Of a stretch of 64,000 nucleotides of DNA, positions 25,421-34,429 are shown in pieces. The translations under genes were made by a program, and so were the position numbers. This DNA comes from CAYOYK01 sp964408185 (lineage in GTDB: Bacteria; Bacillota; Clostridia; Christensenellales; Aristaeellaceae). The stretch is from positions 1 through 64,000 of the forward strand of contig CAYOYK010000005.1 of the NCBI GenBank assembly GCA_964408185.1, read 5' to 3'. Positions within the stretch are counted from its first letter, which is position 1; the number at the start of each line of letters is the position of its first letter. The notes below the pieces were generated by a model. It did not search any database. It had not been told where the DNA came from and worked only from the letters and a program-made list of their open reading frames with translations.

Positions 25421-27583
25421 ATGCCTTGGGACGACGATCCGGCGGATCAGGACGCGTCGGCCTCCCCGCAAGAGCCCATTCGCTTTACGCCCGTCGACGC
25501 GCGCGGTCGCCTGAGCTCCGATTCGCCCCCGCCCGCCGATGCCTCCGGCGACGCGAGCGGCAATGTTTCCTTTACGCCCATCAACTTTGAGGATCGCCTG
25601 CGCGGCCCCGCGCCGCACAGCGAGCCACGTCCCGTTGCCGCGCCTCCGCTGCGCCCCGGCGAGCGATACGCGGTGGGCGGCCCCGCCTATCTGTACGAAA
25701 TGCCGCCCGAAGAGCTGATGCCGGAGCTGGCCCCGGAGCCGTCCTTTCCCGCCGATTCGCCCGCGCCGACGCAGCCGTTCTTCGGCATGCCCGCCAGCGG
25801 AAGCGCGGCGGATCTGCGCGACTATCAGCGGCAGTATTGGGAGCATCTGCGGCAGCTCAGCGGCGGTTCTCCGCCAAGCGACGCGGCGGACGGTATCCCT
25901 TCCTATCTTGCGCGCACGCCGGACGCGTCCGCGCAGCGGGACTTCGCCGACGAGGCCTCGCGCGCCGCACAGCCGCCCGCGCAGGAGCCGCCGCCAAATA
26001 ATATCTGGCATACGGTCGGCTGGGAGCCTCCCTTGGCGCATCCTTCTTCGAAGGAGCCAGCTTACGTGCCGACCGACCCCGCCCATTTATCCGCCGATCA
26101 GGATGATCTGCCCAAGCCCGTGGCCGTGATGCAAGCGGTTCACAACGCGCAGGCCATTCCCGCATACCTCAATCGCACACCTGCCGAAGCTCCTGCCTCG
26201 CAGGAGCCCGGTCGCCGCGTACCGCCGTCGGACGCGCAGGCCGAAGCCCCCGCGCCCGCCGAGCACGACCGTCCAGCCAAGCCCACGCATCAAACCAAGC
26301 GCAAGCCGTCCTTCACGGACCCGGACGCCTCCCCCGCGCGGCCCGCATCCCCCAAAACCAAAGCAAGTGCGCAGACGCACGACGTCAGCTCCTATCCCCC
26401 GCCGCGCGAGGATCTGCCCCACCCGCCGCGCGTCGAGCCCATGCCCGCGCACCGCGCCGCGCCGACGGCAAAGCCCGACAGCGCAAGCCAGCCTCCCGCG
26501 CAGGCGGAGCCGCGCAGGCCCGTGCCGAAGCCTCGAACGACAGCTTCGCCGCGGGCGCCCATTCCGCCGCAGCCTACGTATCAGGCTCCGCGCACGCCAC
26601 GCGCGCCCAAGCCGCCCAGACCCAAGCAGCCGCTTGGCCGCGTGATCGCGCTGTGGGCCTGCGTGGCGGCCATTGCGGCCTGTGTGGTAATGATCGGGCT
26701 TATGCTCGTGCCTCTGCTGCAAAGCGAGGAGGGCAGCCAGCCGCTTGGGCAGGGCGGCAACCGCGTCGCGCTGCTTCCGCAGGGCGTGACCTACGTTCCC
26801 ACCGCTACGCCCGCGCCGACCGCCAAGCCACAGGAAACGCCGATCCTTCCCATCAACGATGGCGCCCTCGGCCCAATCGATACGCCCGCCGCCACCTATA
26901 CCCCCGCGCCCGCCACGCGCACCAAGCCCGCCGCCTACGCGAGCCTCGTCGCCCGTGAGGAGATCAGCCTGCTCCGTGGCGAATACCCGGAGCTTGTCGG
27001 CTGGCTGACCATGGGCGATCTGATCGACGCGCCAGTTGCGCAGGCCACCAACCGATACTACCAGACCCACGACGCGCGGCGCGAGAGCAACGCGAACGGC
27101 GCGGTCTATCTGGACGAGCACTTCAGCTTGCGCACGCCGCCGGAAAACCTGCTGATCTGCGGCGCCAACCAGCCGGAGCAGCTCGGCCCGCTACAAGGCT
27201 TCCGCAGCGGCGGCTCGGCCTTCCTGTCCAAATACGGCGTGTTTACGCTGGACACCCTGTACGAGGAGGGCCAATACGTGGTGTTCGCCCTGTTCGACGT
27301 GGGTGTGAATCCCTCGCAGACCAACTACTTCAACTACTCCGGCTTTATCACATTCGCCACGGACGCGCAGTTTGCCAGCTACGTTAAGGCCGCGAAAACG
27401 CGCAGTCTGTGGGCAGCGGAGATCGACGTTCAGCCCGGCGATCGGCTGGTCACGCTGGCCGTGCCCAACGGCGACACGGCGGATACGCGCCTGATTGTGA
27501 TGGCGCGCCGCCTGCGCGACGGCGAGGATCCCGCGGCCTTGGCCGAAACGCTGCGCGGCGCGCGGCCCGCAACAGCCCAATAA
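25421..27583 (+). CDS. Membrane protein with Pro-rich cytoplasmic region and degenerate sortase-B-like domain
   Basis: The 720-residue protein has three parts. Residues 1 to about 405 are low-complexity, rich in Pro, Ala and acidic residues, ending in a basic stretch. Residues about 408-430 are one membrane segment (VIALWACVAAIAACVVMIGL). After a Thr/Pro linker, residues about 500-705 follow the sortase B plan: YPELVGWLTMGDLIDAPV, TNRYYQTHDA, NGAVYLDEHF, FLSKYGVFTLDTLYE. Both catalytic positions are altered: NLLICGAN has Ala (582) where His is expected, and VTLAVPNGD has Pro (682) where Cys is expected. It should therefore not be a transpeptidase but may bind or scaffold at the wall. AAGGAGG precedes the ATG. 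The domain match is by eye. Confidence 0.75.
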   Translation: MPWDDDPADQDASASPQEPIRFTPVDARGRLSSDSPPPADASGDASGNVSFTPINFEDRLRGPAPHSEPRPVAAPPLRPGERYAVGGPAYLYEMPPEELMPELAPEPSFPADSPAPTQPFFGMPASGSAADLRDYQRQYWEHLRQLSGGSPPSDAADGIPSYLARTPDASAQRDFADEASRAAQPPAQEPPPNNIWHTVGWEPPLAHPSSKEPAYVPTDPAHLSADQDDLPKPVAVMQAVHNAQAIPAYLNRTPAEAPASQEPGRRVPPSDAQAEAPAPAEHDRPAKPTHQTKRKPSFTDPDASPARPASPKTKASAQTHDVSSYPPPREDLPHPPRVEPMPAHRAAPTAKPDSASQPPAQAEPRRPVPKPRTTASPRAPIPPQPTYQAPRTPRAPKPPRPKQPLGRVIALWACVAAIAACVVMIGLMLVPLLQSEEGSQPLGQGGNRVALLPQGVTYVPTATPAPTAKPQETPILPINDGALGPIDTPAATYTPAPATRTKPAAYASLVAREEISLLRGEYPELVGWLTMGDLIDAPVAQATNRYYQTHDARRESNANGAVYLDEHFSLRTPPENLLICGANQPEQLGPLQGFRSGGSAFLSKYGVFTLDTLYEEGQYVVFALFDVGVNPSQTNYFNYSGFITFATDAQFASYVKAAKTRSLWAAEIDVQPGDRLVTLAVPNGDTADTRLIVMARRLRDGEDPAALAETLRGARPATAQ

Positions 27584-27598
27584 TAAGGAGGATGCACC

Positions 27599-28861
27599 AT
27601 GACCGATCCGACGCTCTGCCTTTCCACCGGCCCCATTTTGCTGCCCCGCGAGGATATCAGCCTGACGTCTTGGGCCTGCGTGGCCTGCGACCAGTTTACC
27701 TCCCAGCCGGAATACTGGCGGGAGGCCGACGCGCTGGTTGGCGGCGCGCCCTCTACCCTGCGGATGATCCTGCCGGAGTGCTACCTTGCCGAGGCGCAGG
27801 CGCGCATTCCGCAAATCCACGCTACCATGCGGGACTATCTGGCGCAGGGCGTGCTGCAAGCCAGCGTGCCGGACGGCTTTGTGCTGACCGAGCGCAACAC
27901 GGGCTCCGGCGCGCGCGTCGGGCTGGTAGCCATGCTCGATTTGGAAAGCTATGATTACCGCGCGGGCTTCAAATCTCCGGTTCGCGCGACCGAGGGCACC
28001 ATTGTGGAGCGTATTCCGCCGCGCATGCAGGTGCGCAGGGGCGCGCCGCTTGAGTGCAGCCACATTCTTTTGCTCCTTGACGATCCCCAGCAGACGGTGA
28101 TTGAGCCGCTGTTTGACCGCCGCGAGGAGCTTCGCCCGCTATACGATTTCCCCCTGATGATGAACGGCGGGCAGCTGACCGGCTACGCGGTGGAAAAGCC
28201 CGCCGACGTGGCGCAGGTGTTCCATGCGCTGTCCAGCCTAAAGGCCGCGCAGCGCTCCGCCGACGGCATGCTGTACGCCGTGGGCGACGGCAACCACAGC
28301 CTTGCCACCGCCAAGGCCTGCTGGGAAGAGCTCAAGCGCACGCTGCCCGTCAGCCAACAGGCCGACCACCCGTCGCGCTACGCCATGGTGGAGATCGAAA
28401 ACCTGCACGACGACGCGCTGCAATTTGAGCCCATCCATCGCGTTCTGTTTGGCTATGATGGCGACGATCTGCTGGACGAGCTGGAGCGCTATGCCTTGGC
28501 GCACGACTTGACGCTGCACGCCGGGGACGACGGCCAGCCGATCCTCTGCGTATACGAGGGCAAGGAGGCGCCACTCAGCCTTGGCGGGCAGACCGACGCG
28601 CTCCCGGTTGGCACGCTGCAGCGCATGCTGGATGCGTGGCTGGCCGAGCACCCCGGCTGCCGCCTCGACTATGTGCACGGCGAGGCCGCCGTGCGCGCGC
28701 TTGCCGAGGGCGAGCGCACCGTCGGCTTCCTGCTGCCCGCGATGGACAAGCTGAGCCTTTTCCCCTATGTGGAGGCCAACGGCGCGCTGCCCCGAAAGAC
28801 ATTCAGCATGGGCGAGGCGCACGAGAAGCGCTACTACATGGAAGCAAGACGAATCCTGTAA
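27599..28861 (+). CDS. DUF1015 family protein
   Basis: The 420-residue protein has typical DUF1015 features: ERNTGSGARVGLVAMLDLE, RATEGTIVERIPPRM and the conserved YAVGDGNHSLATAK motif near residue 225. The family is widespread in anaerobes and its biochemical role is not established to my knowledge. It follows the sortase-like gene by 15 bases with its own AAGGAGG site, so it is probably co-transcribed, and ends at a bidirectional terminator. Length is normal for the family. Confidence 0.9.
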   Translation: MTDPTLCLSTGPILLPREDISLTSWACVACDQFTSQPEYWREADALVGGAPSTLRMILPECYLAEAQARIPQIHATMRDYLAQGVLQASVPDGFVLTERNTGSGARVGLVAMLDLESYDYRAGFKSPVRATEGTIVERIPPRMQVRRGAPLECSHILLLLDDPQQTVIEPLFDRREELRPLYDFPLMMNGGQLTGYAVEKPADVAQVFHALSSLKAAQRSADGMLYAVGDGNHSLATAKACWEELKRTLPVSQQADHPSRYAMVEIENLHDDALQFEPIHRVLFGYDGDDLLDELERYALAHDLTLHAGDDGQPILCVYEGKEAPLSLGGQTDALPVGTLQRMLDAWLAEHPGCRLDYVHGEAAVRALAEGERTVGFLLPAMDKLSLFPYVEANGALPRKTFSMGEAHEKRYYMEARRIL

Positions 28862-28870
28862 GCGGCAGGC

Positions 28871-28908
28871 AAAAGCCCGCGCCTTTTATCAGGGCGCGGG
28901 CTTTTTTT
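28871..28908. terminator. Bidirectional terminator
   Basis: AAAAGCCCGCGCC and GGCGCGGGCTTTTTTT form a long stem flanked by A and T runs. It serves the rightward DUF1015 gene and the leftward aconitase gene. Confidence 0.9.
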
Positions 28909-28918
28909 CGTTTGTTTG

Positions 28919-30847
28919 TCAGGCCTGCTGGGAGATCAGGTTAATCAGCCCGCCCGCCAGCAGCATATCCTGCTCGCGCCGGGTCAGCGGCAGATCGACC
29001 TGCACGGTAAAGCCCTTTGTCTTGTTTTCCAGCGTCAGGCGCGGCAAGCCCTGCGCGATCTCCGTCTTGGCCAGCGGTAGGCAAAGCTCGTCGCCCTGCG
29101 CAAAGCGGTCGTAATCGGCGGGGTCGGCGAATGTCATGGGCATAATGCCGTTGTTGATCAGGTTTGCGCGATGAATCCGCGCAAAGCTCTTGGCGATCAC
29201 GCCGCGCACGCCCAAGTACACGGGCACAAGCGCCGCGTGCTCCCGGCTGGAGCCCTGCCCGTAGTTCTGCCCGGCCAGCAAAAAGCCGCCTCCCGCCGCC
29301 TTGGCGCGCTCCGGGAAGGTCGCGTCCACAGGGGCGAGGCAATGCTCGCTCAGCTTGGGCACATTGCTGCGGAACGGCAGCAGCGAGCTATCCGACGGCA
29401 TAATGTGGTCGGTGGTGATGTTGTCCTCCATTTTCAGCAGCGTCTGCCCGCAAACCGCGTCGGTCAGCGCGGGGCCCTTGGGGAAGGGCTTGATATTGGG
29501 GCCGCGCACGACCTCCACCGCCTCGGCCCCGGTCTCGTCGGCGGGAGGCAGGATCAGGTTGTCGTTGATCTCAAAGCGCTCCGGCATGGCGACGCTCAGA
29601 TCGGCGTCCACATCCCGCGGGTCGGTAAGCACCCCCGTGAGGGCTGTGGCGGCGGCAGTCTCGCAGCTTGTCAGGTACACGCCCGCGCTTTTTGTGCCGC
29701 TGCGGCCGTAGAAATTGCGGTTGTTGGTACGCACGCTCACCGCGCCGGTGCGCGGGCTCTGCCCCATGCCGATGCAGGGGCCGCACGCGGTTTCAAGGAT
29801 GCGGGCTCCGGCGGCGATCATATCATGCAGCGCGCCGTTCTTGGCAAGCATGGCCAGCACCTGACGGCTGCCCGGTGCGATGACAAGCGATACCGTGGGG
29901 CACACCGTTTTGCCGCGCAGCATCGCGGCCACGCGCATCATATCCAGATAGCTGGAGTTGGTGCACGAGCCGATGCAGACCTGATCGACGCGGATCGGGC
30001 CGACCTCGCGCACGCTGGCGACGTTATCCGGCATGTGCGGCTTGGCGACGAGCGGCGTGAGCGCGCTCAGGTCGATGGTCACATGCTCGTCGTAGGCCGC
30101 GTCGGGGTCGGCAGCCAGCGGCGTGAAGCACTCCTCGCGGCCCTGCGCGCGCAGGAAGCCGCGCGTCAGCTCGTCGCTGGGGAACACCGAGGTCGTCGCG
30201 CCCAGCTCCGCGCCCATGTTGGCGATGGTGGCGCGCTCCGGGATGCTCAGCGTCTCCACGCCGGGGCCGCAGTACTCCATCACGCGGCCCACGCCGCCCT
30301 TTACGGTCAAGCGGCGGAGCAGCTCCAAAATCACATCCTTGGCGGCCACGCCTCGGCTCAGGCTGCCCGTCAGCTCCACGCCGACCACGGCGGGGCAGCT
30401 CAGCGAGTATGCGCCGCCGCCCATGGCCACGGCCACGTCCAGACCGCCCGCGCCGATGGCCAGCATGCCCAGCGCGCCGCCCGTGGGCGTGTGGCTGTCG
30501 CTGCCCAGCAGCGTTTTGCCCGGCACGCCGATGCGCTCCAGCTGCACCTGATGGCAGATGCCGTTGCCCGGCTTGCTGAGGTAAATGCCGTGCTTCTTGG
30601 CCACGGTGGTGATGTACTGGTGGTCGTCCGCGTTTTCAAACCCCGTTTGCAGGGTGTTATGATCGATGTATGCCATGGAGCGCTCGGTCTTGACGCGCTT
30701 GACCCCGATGGCCTCAAATTGCAGATAGGCCATGGTGCCGGTAGAATCCTGCGTCAGGGTTTGGTCGATATGGATGGCGATCTCGCTGCCCGGCGTCATC
30801 GTGCCGGAAACCAGATGGGCGGAAAGGAGCTTTTGCGTCAGATTCAT
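28919..30847 (-). CDS. Aconitate hydratase
   Basis: It interconverts citrate and isocitrate. The 642-residue protein has the 4Fe-4S ligand Cys motifs CIGSCTNSSY and CGPCIGMGQSP, the early GSDSHTPTGGALG signature, and a C-terminal swivel domain (GQNYGQGSSREHAAL, SFARIHRANLINNGIMP). At 642 residues it belongs to the compact aconitase class related to LeuC/mitochondrial types, not the 900-residue AcnA. A citrate synthase gene lies 1.6 kb away on the other strand, so together they supply 2-oxoglutarate for glutamate and, through the neighbouring cluster, arginine. No isocitrate dehydrogenase is in the window. Confidence 0.94.
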   Translation of the reverse strand: MNLTQKLLSAHLVSGTMTPGSEIAIHIDQTLTQDSTGTMAYLQFEAIGVKRVKTERSMAYIDHNTLQTGFENADDHQYITTVAKKHGIYLSKPGNGICHQVQLERIGVPGKTLLGSDSHTPTGGALGMLAIGAGGLDVAVAMGGGAYSLSCPAVVGVELTGSLSRGVAAKDVILELLRRLTVKGGVGRVMEYCGPGVETLSIPERATIANMGAELGATTSVFPSDELTRGFLRAQGREECFTPLAADPDAAYDEHVTIDLSALTPLVAKPHMPDNVASVREVGPIRVDQVCIGSCTNSSYLDMMRVAAMLRGKTVCPTVSLVIAPGSRQVLAMLAKNGALHDMIAAGARILETACGPCIGMGQSPRTGAVSVRTNNRNFYGRSGTKSAGVYLTSCETAAATALTGVLTDPRDVDADLSVAMPERFEINDNLILPPADETGAEAVEVVRGPNIKPFPKGPALTDAVCGQTLLKMEDNITTDHIMPSDSSLLPFRSNVPKLSEHCLAPVDATFPERAKAAGGGFLLAGQNYGQGSSREHAALVPVYLGVRGVIAKSFARIHRANLINNGIMPMTFADPADYDRFAQGDELCLPLAKTEIAQGLPRLTLENKTKGFTVQVDLPLTRREQDMLLAGGLINLISQQA

Positions 30848-30899
30848 GGGAGCCTCCGTTGCAATGAAATAGCCCGCGCTCGCGGGGTGAATCGGCTTT

Positions 30900-30927
30900 A
30901 GTATACAGGATGCGGCCCCCCTGTCAA
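30900..30927 (-). promoter_or_regulatory. Aconitase promoter
   Basis: TTGACA (30927-30922), 16-base spacer and TATACT (30905-30900) about 50 bases before the start, reading leftwards. Confidence 0.75.
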
Positions 30928-31042
30928 CGCCGCCGGACTGAAAAGTGCATCAAAGAAACATCAGGTGAGACAACAAAAAAACAAGCGCCCGCCGCAGGAT
31001 CGCGGCAGGCGCGGAGATTCATCGGGCCGGAGCGCATCGGGG

Positions 31043-32293
31043 CTAGAGCACGTTGCTCGTGGTCATCAGCAGCACTATGTAATAGTAGCCGGAGCCCAAG
31101 TGCCACAGCAGCAGCAGCGTGCCCACGGAGTAGGTGAGCCATTGGTACCACCTTCTGGCCTTGGAGCGTACAAACTGCGCAATGCAGCTTGCAAAGTGCC
31201 CCGCCATCAGCACCCACAGGAAGAACACGCTGTTCATCACGCCCCACATAACGTTGCCGTGCCCGGCGCGCGCGCCCGTCTCGTGGAAGAACAAGGCCTC
31301 CACATAGCTGATGGCCAGCATCAGCAGCGCGATCCCCAGCATGCGGTTTTTCAGCATGCCCTTGCGGTAGCAGAAGATCAGCACATACAGGGGGAACACG
31401 CATTGCAGCAGCACCTGCGGCGTAATCTCGCGGAACCAGAACAGCGACGTGATGCAATCCAAGCCACTGGTCTTTTCCACCACAACGCCCGTGTAGTAAA
31501 GGTATTGCAGCAAAAAGTACGCAACCGACGGCAGGAAGGCCAGCACGATCTGCCCAAAGAAGCGCCAGTTCTTGGGCTGGCGAATCAGCTGGTAGAGGAA
31601 GAACAAAAAGCTCGCGGGCAGAAACGCCTCAAAGAACGTGGGCTTCGCGGAGAGGCCGACGCCCATTATCAGCGCCAGCCAAAACACTTGGCTCCACGGA
31701 AGCATGGCCATTTTTCCCTTTTCGGGCTTCTGCTGCAAAAACTCCTCGTAGAGGTGCAGCATGTAGGGGATGGTCAGCAGCATAAAGACGGTGACAAGGT
31801 TTTGCGTGCAGTTGTGCCACACGTTGGGGGACGTCGCCCCGCGATACACGTTTGGGTTGATTGTCGGAATGCGCACGGCCATCACGAACATCAGCGTAAG
31901 GCTCGTCAGCGTAATCCAATCCCGGCCGAGGCGATCCCCGTAGCAGACGGTCAGCAAGCGGTGCGTCAGCATCATGGCGAGCGTTTTGCTCAGCGCGGTC
32001 ACCAGCGCGGCGGCAACGTAGATGGGCATGCCCAGCTTGTTCAGCGCCGCCACGATCACATGCCACAGCGGGTTGGGCAGCTGAGAGGTAATGGTATGCA
32101 GGTCGCCAAAATCAAAGCGGGCGGCCGCGTTGGCATGCACCTGAATATCCGACGGGCGCAGGCACATCATGTAAAACAGCGCAAACGACACCGCAAAAAC
32201 AACCGCGCAGACCGTATATTTCATCAGGTCAAACCGGGGCCTCGCGGCATCCGGCAACTCCTTGCGCAGCACAAACGGGTCTGGATTGGTCAT
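31043..32293 (-). CDS. Polytopic membrane protein, unknown function
   Basis: The 416-residue protein has about nine to eleven hydrophobic segments, beginning at about residue 27 (VCAVVFAVSFALFYMMCL). The first extracellular loop contains HANAAARFDFGDLHT and a later loop has RIPTINPNVYRG. The layout resembles GT-C-type glycosyltransferases that use lipid-linked sugars, but I see no convincing catalytic Asp/Glu motif, so the assignment stays open. The start at 32293 has GGAGGG upstream at a longer distance than usual; a TTG one codon earlier is possible. It stands alone between aconitase and a divergent citrate synthase. Confidence 0.7.
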   Translation of the reverse strand: MTNPDPFVLRKELPDAARPRFDLMKYTVCAVVFAVSFALFYMMCLRPSDIQVHANAAARFDFGDLHTITSQLPNPLWHVIVAALNKLGMPIYVAAALVTALSKTLAMMLTHRLLTVCYGDRLGRDWITLTSLTLMFVMAVRIPTINPNVYRGATSPNVWHNCTQNLVTVFMLLTIPYMLHLYEEFLQQKPEKGKMAMLPWSQVFWLALIMGVGLSAKPTFFEAFLPASFLFFLYQLIRQPKNWRFFGQIVLAFLPSVAYFLLQYLYYTGVVVEKTSGLDCITSLFWFREITPQVLLQCVFPLYVLIFCYRKGMLKNRMLGIALLMLAISYVEALFFHETGARAGHGNVMWGVMNSVFFLWVLMAGHFASCIAQFVRSKARRWYQWLTYSVGTLLLLWHLGSGYYYIVLLMTTSNVL

Positions 32294-32327
32294 CAAGGCA
32301 GATTCCCTCCTTTGTGAAAACGTGCGT

Positions 32328-32356
32328 AGTATACCATATTCACAAACGCAAGGCAA
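32328..32356 (-). promoter_or_regulatory. Promoter of the polytopic membrane protein
   Basis: TTGCCT (32356-32351), 17-base spacer and TATACT (32333-32328), reading leftwards, about 35 bases before the start. Confidence 0.6.
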
Positions 32357-32388
32357 GCCGGGCGACAAAATACGTCAAGCACATCTCC

Positions 32389-32417
32389 TTGACAAACCGC
32401 ACGATCCTGTATACAAT
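32389..32417 (+). promoter_or_regulatory. Citrate synthase promoter
   Basis: TTGACA (32389-32394), 17-base spacer and TACAAT (32412-32417), giving a leader of about 65 bases. Confidence 0.8.
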
Positions 32418-32490
32418 AATGACTAATAACGACTTACCGCGAAAGGGAGACGATCAGCCAAGCAGGAATCACCCGAAGGAGGCTGCCCAG

Positions 32491-33855
32491 ATGATGAACC
32501 ACCCATTGGAGAGGCTTGCCGGTTACGCCGACGCCCACGAGGGCGCGCTTTTGCGCTCCGGGGCCATCGCGCCGGAGCTGTACCAGCAGTACGGCGTCAA
32601 GCGAGGACTGCGCGACGTTAACGGCAAGGGCGTGCTGGCCGGGCTGACGAATATCAGCGAGATCATTGCCAGCAAGGAGGTGGACGGCAAATCCGTCCCC
32701 TGCGAGGGCAAGCTGTGGTACCGCGGGTATGATATCGTTTCGCTTGTGCAGGGCGCGGCGAGGGATCGGCGCTTCGGGTTTGAGGAAATCGCGTATCTGC
32801 TGCTGTTTGGCGACCTGCCGGACGTCGATCAGCTGGTTGAGTTTCAAACCGTGATGGCCGAGAGCCGCACGCTGCCCACCAATTTTGTGCGCGACGTCAT
32901 TATGAAAGCCCCCAGTTACGACATGATGAACACGCTCTCCCGCAGCGTGCTCACCCTTGCCAGCTACGACGAGAACGCCTCCGACCTGAGCCTTGGCAAC
33001 GTGCTGCGCCAATGCCTGATGCTGATTAGCGTGTTCCCGATGCTGGCCGCCTACGGCTACCACAGCTACAATCATTATGAGAACGACGAGAGCCTGTACA
33101 TCCACCGTCCGGACGAGAGCCTTTCCACTGCCGAGAATCTGCTGCGCATGCTCCGCCCGGACAAGGGCTATACCCGTCTTGAGGCGCAGGTGCTCGATCT
33201 GGCGCTGATTCTCCACATGGAGCACGGCGGCGGCAACAACTCCACGTTCACCACGCATGTGGTCACCAGCTCCGGCAGCGATACCTACTCCGTGATCGCG
33301 GCGGCGCTGGCCTCGCTGAAGGGCCCCAAGCACGGCGGCGCGAACATCAAGGTTGTGCAGATGATGGACGACCTGCGCCAGAACGTATCCGATCCTGCCG
33401 ATCAGGACGCGGTGGAGGCGTATCTCAACCGCCTGCTGGATAAGAACGCCTTCGACCAGAAGGGCCTGATTTACGGCATGGGCCACGCGGTCTACTCCAT
33501 ATCCGACCCGCGCGCGACGATCTTTCGGGGCTTTGTGCGGCAGCTTGCCGCCGAGAAGGACAGGCAGGCCGAGTTTGACCTCTACTCGATGGTCGAGCGC
33601 CTCGCGCCGCAGGTGATCGCGGAAAAGCGCCACATCTACAAGGGCGTGAGCGCAAACGTGGACTTCTTTAGCGGCCTCACGTACTCCATGCTGGGCATCC
33701 CGACGGAAATGTTTACGCCGATCTTCGCCATCGCGCGCATTGTGGGCTGGAGCGCCCACCGCATCGAGGAGCTGATCAACGCCGATAAGATCATGCGGCC
33801 CTCCTACCGCAGCGTCGCGCCGACGCGCGGCTATACGCCGCTGGCGGAGCGTTAG
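32491..33855 (+). CDS. Citrate synthase (Si type)
   Basis: It condenses acetyl-CoA and oxaloacetate. The 454-residue protein carries the family motifs: LWYRGYDI, LILHMEHGGGNNSTFTTHV with the first catalytic His, LKGPKHGGANIK, GLIYGMGHAVYSISDPRA with the second His, and NVDFFSGLTYSMLGIP. This matches the longer citrate synthases of gut Clostridia. ATG at 32491 follows AAGGAGG at 7 bases. Its own promoter lies upstream. A second, unrelated Re-type candidate lies at 45770, so the cell may have two ways to make citrate. Confidence 0.95.
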   Translation: MMNHPLERLAGYADAHEGALLRSGAIAPELYQQYGVKRGLRDVNGKGVLAGLTNISEIIASKEVDGKSVPCEGKLWYRGYDIVSLVQGAARDRRFGFEEIAYLLLFGDLPDVDQLVEFQTVMAESRTLPTNFVRDVIMKAPSYDMMNTLSRSVLTLASYDENASDLSLGNVLRQCLMLISVFPMLAAYGYHSYNHYENDESLYIHRPDESLSTAENLLRMLRPDKGYTRLEAQVLDLALILHMEHGGGNNSTFTTHVVTSSGSDTYSVIAAALASLKGPKHGGANIKVVQMMDDLRQNVSDPADQDAVEAYLNRLLDKNAFDQKGLIYGMGHAVYSISDPRATIFRGFVRQLAAEKDRQAEFDLYSMVERLAPQVIAEKRHIYKGVSANVDFFSGLTYSMLGIPTEMFTPIFAIARIVGWSAHRIEELINADKIMRPSYRSVAPTRGYTPLAER

Positions 33856-33941
33856 CCGCAGGCCGGCGGGACCGGGCGGGGCATCGGCAACTTTTTTCAA
33901 TAAATTTTGGAAAAGCGCTATGCAAAGCCCGAATTCCATGC

Positions 33942-34084
33942 TATAATACGGCTGTTACCCAGCCCAGGGAATAAGGTTTAGGTTCTCTCACAAGTTCGTC
34001 CAATCCAGAGCTTGGGATCACCGAACCGGATAACTGAAGGCACTCAGGCTTTGGGAACAGATTAAACTTGGAGGTAAACCTATC
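33942..34084 (+). promoter_or_regulatory. Promoter -10 and long structured leader of the zinc-ribbon gene
   Basis: TATAAT at 33942-33947 (weak -35) precedes a 130-base untranslated leader ending in TTGGAGG. The leader has no open frame and contains short complementary blocks, including CAGAGCTTGGG versus GGCTTTGGG as near repeats. It could be a regulatory RNA element, but no known riboswitch was recognised. Confidence 0.4.
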
Positions 34085-34375
34085 ATGTATCAGGACAAAA
34101 CCCTCACTTGCCGCGATTGTGGTGCCGAATTCGTCTTCTCCGCTTCCGAGCAGCAGTTCTTCGCCGACAAGGGCTTCCAGAACGAGCCCAGCCGCTGCCC
34201 CGCTTGCCGTAGTGCCCGTCGGGCCAGCCAGAACCCCAACCGTGGCGAGCGCCAGATGTACGAAGTGATCTGCGATGGTTGCGGCGCGACCACCCAGGTG
34301 CCCTTCCAGCCCCGCGGAGATCGCCCCGTGTACTGCCGCGACTGCTACGAGAAGAATCGCCAGAGCAAGTACTAA
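34085..34375 (+). CDS. Small double zinc-ribbon protein
   Basis: The 96-residue protein has two CxxC-based ribbons. The first has C9/C12 and C38/C41 (TCRDCG, RCPACR), matching the zf-trcl type. The second has C63/C66 and C84/C87 (ICDGCG, YCRDCY). The region between is basic and it ends NRQSKY. Such proteins are abundant in gut Clostridia; a nucleic-acid-binding or translation-linked role is plausible but unproven. It has a good ribosome site, a long leader and a strong terminator, so it is a monocistronic, probably highly expressed gene. Codon choice (AAC, TTC, GAG) is strongly biased, in keeping with high expression. Confidence 0.9.
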   Translation: MYQDKTLTCRDCGAEFVFSASEQQFFADKGFQNEPSRCPACRSARRASQNPNRGERQMYEVICDGCGATTQVPFQPRGDRPVYCRDCYEKNRQSKY

Positions 34376-34397
34376 GAGCTAGGCGCAAGCCTACGCG

Positions 34398-34429
34398 ATG
34401 CCGTCCCTCAACAGGGACGGCATTTTTTA
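34398..34429 (+). terminator. Terminator of the zinc-ribbon gene
   Basis: GCCGTCCC-TCAAC-AGGGACGGC followed by ATTTTTTAT. Downstream, bases 34430-34704 hold no gene but several GC-rich hairpins (for example 34464-34490 and around 34640-34690). Confidence 0.92.
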
